Virus record (IMG/VR): IMGVR_UViG_3300044961_000340
Span: 1-30,312 of that record
Reading direction: 5' to 3' (one strand)
Origin: a virus
DNA: 30,312 bases
In this document: piece by piece, positions 28,510 through 30,312 of the stretch
Layout: every line of letters starts with the position of its first letter
Position numbering within the stretch: the first letter of the stretch is position 1
Made by a program: the position numbers and the translations under genes
Notes under the pieces: generated by a model
The model's input: only the letters and a program-made list of their open reading frames with translations
The model's database searches: none
What the model was told of the DNA's origin: nothing

Positions 28510-28722
28510 ATGCCTGAAGTCAACGGACCGCAGGCCGCTGAGATTATCGGAAAGTCGATCATGACAATTCATCGAAAGGTAAATGACGGAACGCTACCAG
28601 CCAGGCAGGAAGGCACTGGCAAGCGAAAGTTTATCTACATCGAAATCGATGATCTCAGACGGTTTGCAGAGAAGTATGGCTACCGCTTCGACGAGGCAAT
28701 AGCTGCCAAGTACATCAAGTGA
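28510..28722 (+). CDS. small helix-turn-helix protein, excisionase/MerR-like, 70 aa
   Basis: Residues 1-25 (GPQAAEIIGKSIMTIHRKVNDGTLPARQEG) read as a typical Xis/MerR winged-helix entry: recognition helix, then a wing, followed by KFIYIEIDDLRRFAEKYGY. The size and shape match excisionase or helix-turn-helix-17 proteins. It is on the plus strand, divergent from the late operon and convergent with the integrase. It may control excision or the late/lysogenic decision at the nearby palindromes. Its own promoter is strong. No separate CI-like repressor is recognised in the window. Confidence 0.8.
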   Translation: MPEVNGPQAAEIIGKSIMTIHRKVNDGTLPARQEGTGKRKFIYIEIDDLRRFAEKYGYRFDEAIAAKYIK

Positions 28723-28728
28723 TCCAGA

Positions 28729-28771
28729 GCGACCGCCCCACCCATTCCGCCAAAAGTGATGGAGCGGTCGC
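28729..28771. terminator. inverted repeat after the HTH gene
   Basis: GCGACCGC (28729-28736) and GCGGTCGC (28764-28771) form an 8-bp stem with a 27-nt loop. A second pair, CACCTTTACA (28781-28790) and TGTAAGGTG (28803-28811), follows directly before the tRNA fragment. Neither has a T run. They may end the HTH transcript or be part of the attachment region. Confidence 0.4.
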
Positions 28772-28812
28772 CTAGAAACGCACCTTTACAACCGCATAGG
28801 GCTGTAAGGTGA

Positions 28813-28859
<47 letters not shown>

Positions 28860-28924
28860 CGGATCAAACCGTTGACAGGGTGCAGATCAGCCGTTTTTCT
28901 CTCTGGAGAACACCTGATCTATAC

Positions 28925-29812
28925 TCATCTGGTCAGGGTCGCCAGCGCCGCATCGTACTCGCTGCGCACTGTGCTCGCCGTCGTGTGCGCATAGACGGCC
29001 GCCGTGATCGCCGGGTCGCTGTGACCCATCGCCGTGGCAACCGTCGTCAGCCGCACGCCGTTATTGAGCATCCACATCGCAAAGCCATGACGGAAGCGAT
29101 GGGGGCCGAACTTTGGCAGACCGGCCCGCTTGCACCGCCGGAAGATCATCTGGCGCACACCCTCCGGCTTCAGCACGCCGGCAACGCCGCCGTAACCATT
29201 GGACGATAGCCACAACTCCGCGCGATGTTCCGGTCGCAGGAAGAGATACGCCGTCAGCGCCGGGCGCACCTCCGGCGACATCGGCACCACGCGAGCCTTG
29301 TCGCCTTTGCCACGCCGCACCACCACCTCCAGCGACGCCACATCCAAATCGTCAACCCGGAGCGCGGCAATCTCACCCAATCGCAGCCCGCTAAAAAACA
29401 GCAACAACAGGATCAACCGATCCCGCTGACCGATCCAGTCGTCGGCGCAGGTCGCCAGCAACTGGCGCAGTTCTGATAGCGTGACATAGGGGCGCACCGT
29501 CTTCGGCACGGACGGCGCTTCCATCATCGAGATCGGATTGGCGTCACGGTCGATCTTCCGGCGCTTTTCAAGGAAGCGAAACAGCGCCTTGAGCGCACGG
29601 TAGCGAGCGTGAACAGTGGACGGCGACAGACCGGCGTCGTGGCAATCGGCGAGAAATCGCTCGATTTCCTCGACATCTGGCAGATCGCCATCCTTGCCAC
29701 GCCAGGACGCAAACGCTGCAAATTGCTCTGCGTACCACGCCAGCGTTTTGGTTGCGCGACGACGTGAACGTAAATATGTGCAGTGCAGGGAAATTGCTTC
29801 ACTGTACAACAT
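28925..29812 (-). CDS. int: tyrosine recombinase / integrase, 295 aa
   Basis: ATG 29812 is chosen because AGGAG precedes it at 6-7 bases; an earlier in-frame start lacks this. Residues 8-88 are a SAM-like core-binding domain. The catalytic domain carries Arg-144 (SGLRLGE), Lys-169 region (RRGKGDKAR), His-238xxArg-241 (HRFRHGF), His-264 (MGHSD) and the Tyr-274 nucleophile (VYAHTT), so all catalytic residues are present. It is closer in size to XerC/D-like simple integrases than to lambda Int, lacking a long arm-binding domain. It should recombine the adjacent attP with a tRNA-Gln gene. It could also resolve multimers. Confidence 0.93.
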   Translation of the reverse strand: MLYSEAISLHCTYLRSRRRATKTLAWYAEQFAAFASWRGKDGDLPDVEEIERFLADCHDAGLSPSTVHARYRALKALFRFLEKRRKIDRDANPISMMEAPSVPKTVRPYVTLSELRQLLATCADDWIGQRDRLILLLLFFSGLRLGEIAALRVDDLDVASLEVVVRRGKGDKARVVPMSPEVRPALTAYLFLRPEHRAELWLSSNGYGGVAGVLKPEGVRQMIFRRCKRAGLPKFGPHRFRHGFAMWMLNNGVRLTTVATAMGHSDPAITAAVYAHTTASTVRSEYDAALATLTR

Positions 29813-29899
29813 ATCGGACTCCTGTTGTAGTTGTAAAAGGGAAAACTTCTTACCGGCACAGGTGTCCGCACTGGTGTCATCGCAACTCCAGTGTAGCAC

Positions 29900-29929
29900 A
29901 AAAAGAGCGACTGTTTAACGCAGTCGCTC
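29900..29929 (-). terminator. intrinsic terminator upstream of the integrase gene
   Basis: Read on the minus strand, GAGCGACTG (29921-29929) pairs with CAGTCGCTC (29905-29913) around a 7-nt loop, followed by five T residues (29900-29904). It would stop minus-strand transcription coming from the repeat cluster, insulating the integrase gene. Confidence 0.75.
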
Positions 29930-29935
29930 ATCATT

Positions 29936-30025
29936 CCGGTCTGCGTCGCAGCATCCTCCTAATTCTGAGCGCTACACCTTCTCTATTTCCTCTTCTTCCT
30001 CCGCTTCCGCTGCGGCGCAGACCGG
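29936..30025. repeat. 16-bp inverted repeat with pyrimidine-rich loop
   Basis: CCGGTCTGCGTCGCAG (29936-29951) and CTGCGGCGCAGACCGG (30010-30025) pair at 15 of 16 positions. The 58-base interval is rich in C and T. It marks the left edge of the terminal repeat cluster. No gene is visible in 29936-30312. Confidence 0.7.
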
Positions 30026-30312
30026 AGCCATTCAGCCCGATGAGGCCCAGTGAAGAGTGAAAGGTCCAGTTGAATGGCCAGGCGTAGGGTTGGACACGCA
30101 TCTGAAGTTCGTCGCTCACTGTAATCCGATTACAGTGAAAGGTCCAACCGGAGCCATTCAGCCCGATGAGGCCCAGTGAAGCACGCATCTGAAGTTCGTC
30201 GCTCACTGTAATCCGATTACAGTGAAAGGTCCAGTTGAATGGCCAGGCGTAGGGTGGGACACGCATCTGAAGTTCGTCGCTCACTGTAATCCGATTACAG
30301 TGAAAGGTCCAA
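30026..30312. repeat. terminal repeat cluster with three palindromes
   Basis: Three modules alternate here: A (ending CAGCCCGATGAGGCCCAGTG), B (GCATCTGAAGTTCGTCGC, then the palindrome and AAAGGTCC) and C (GTTGAATGGCCAGGCGTAGG). The palindromes, with arms CACTGTAATC/GATTACAGTG around one C, lie at 30117-30137, 30204-30224 and 30282-30302, 87 and 78 bp apart. Bases 30159-30261 equal 1-103. In this stretch of about 290 bp nothing codes for a protein. It may be a centromere, a transfer recognition site or a host-type dispersed repeat. Confidence 0.85.

Noticed and set aside
29931-30284. 117-aa minus-strand protein across the terminal repeats
   Set aside because: The product is only the translated repeat modules, recurring several times; there is no ribosome site or family.
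30026-30312. CRISPR array
   Set aside because: The repeats are not separated by unique spacers of constant length. The intervening modules are themselves repeated, and no cas gene is present.

Overview
The window reads as one complete or nearly complete genome of a temperate, tailed, HK97-type siphovirus-like phage that also carries plasmid maintenance genes, i.e. a candidate phage-plasmid. Its first 103 bases recur exactly at 30159-30261 inside a repeat cluster at the right end. A tRNA-Gln 3' fragment next to the integrase has phage genes on both sides. Both facts fit a circular, non-integrated molecule opened inside its repeat cluster. The host cannot be named from sequence alone. The fairly high GC, the many ATGA gene overlaps, the IS5-type transposase remnant and the CHAT protease make a Chloroflexota host (Roseiflexus-like hot-spring bacteria) my best guess, at low confidence.

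Layout. (1) 133-7765, plus strand, early/maintenance block: several tiny membrane or zinc-ribbon proteins, an unknown 338-residue protein, a replication initiator with an iteron-type origin inside its own gene, ParA, a large ParB-like protein, a three-hairpin terminator, and a membrane-anchored FtsK/TraB-like ATPase. (2) 28222 down to 7762, minus strand, one long late operon: small membrane protein, HNH nuclease, TerS, TerL, two small ORFs, an inserted IS remnant, portal, prohead protease, major capsid protein, connector and closure proteins, a CHAT (caspase-like) membrane protein, tail completion and tube proteins, a probable frameshifting tail chaperone pair, tape measure, tail tip/hub and fibre-like proteins. 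(3) 28223-28924: divergent promoters, operator-like inverted repeats, a small excisionase-like HTH gene and the attP-like tRNA fragment. (4) 28925-29812, minus strand: tyrosine integrase. (5) 29900-30312 plus 1-103: terminator and the repeat cluster with four palindromes.

How the parts fit. The initiator and its internal origin would replicate the circle, and ParA/ParB would partition it. The palindrome in the terminal repeats recurs, in longer form, inside the parB gene, so it is a good candidate centromere or ParB operator. Integrase plus the HTH protein would move the element into and out of a tRNA-Gln(CUG) gene. The late promoter at about 28265-28293 would fire the structural operon. No endolysin or classical CI/Cro pair is recognisable.

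The most unusual items are the CHAT protease with two C-terminal membrane segments, translationally coupled to head-tail genes; the 11-bp helically phased iterons in the replication gene; the shared parB/terminal palindrome; the FtsK/TraB-like pump in a phage genome; and a pair of hairpins with complementary loops between parB and that pump.
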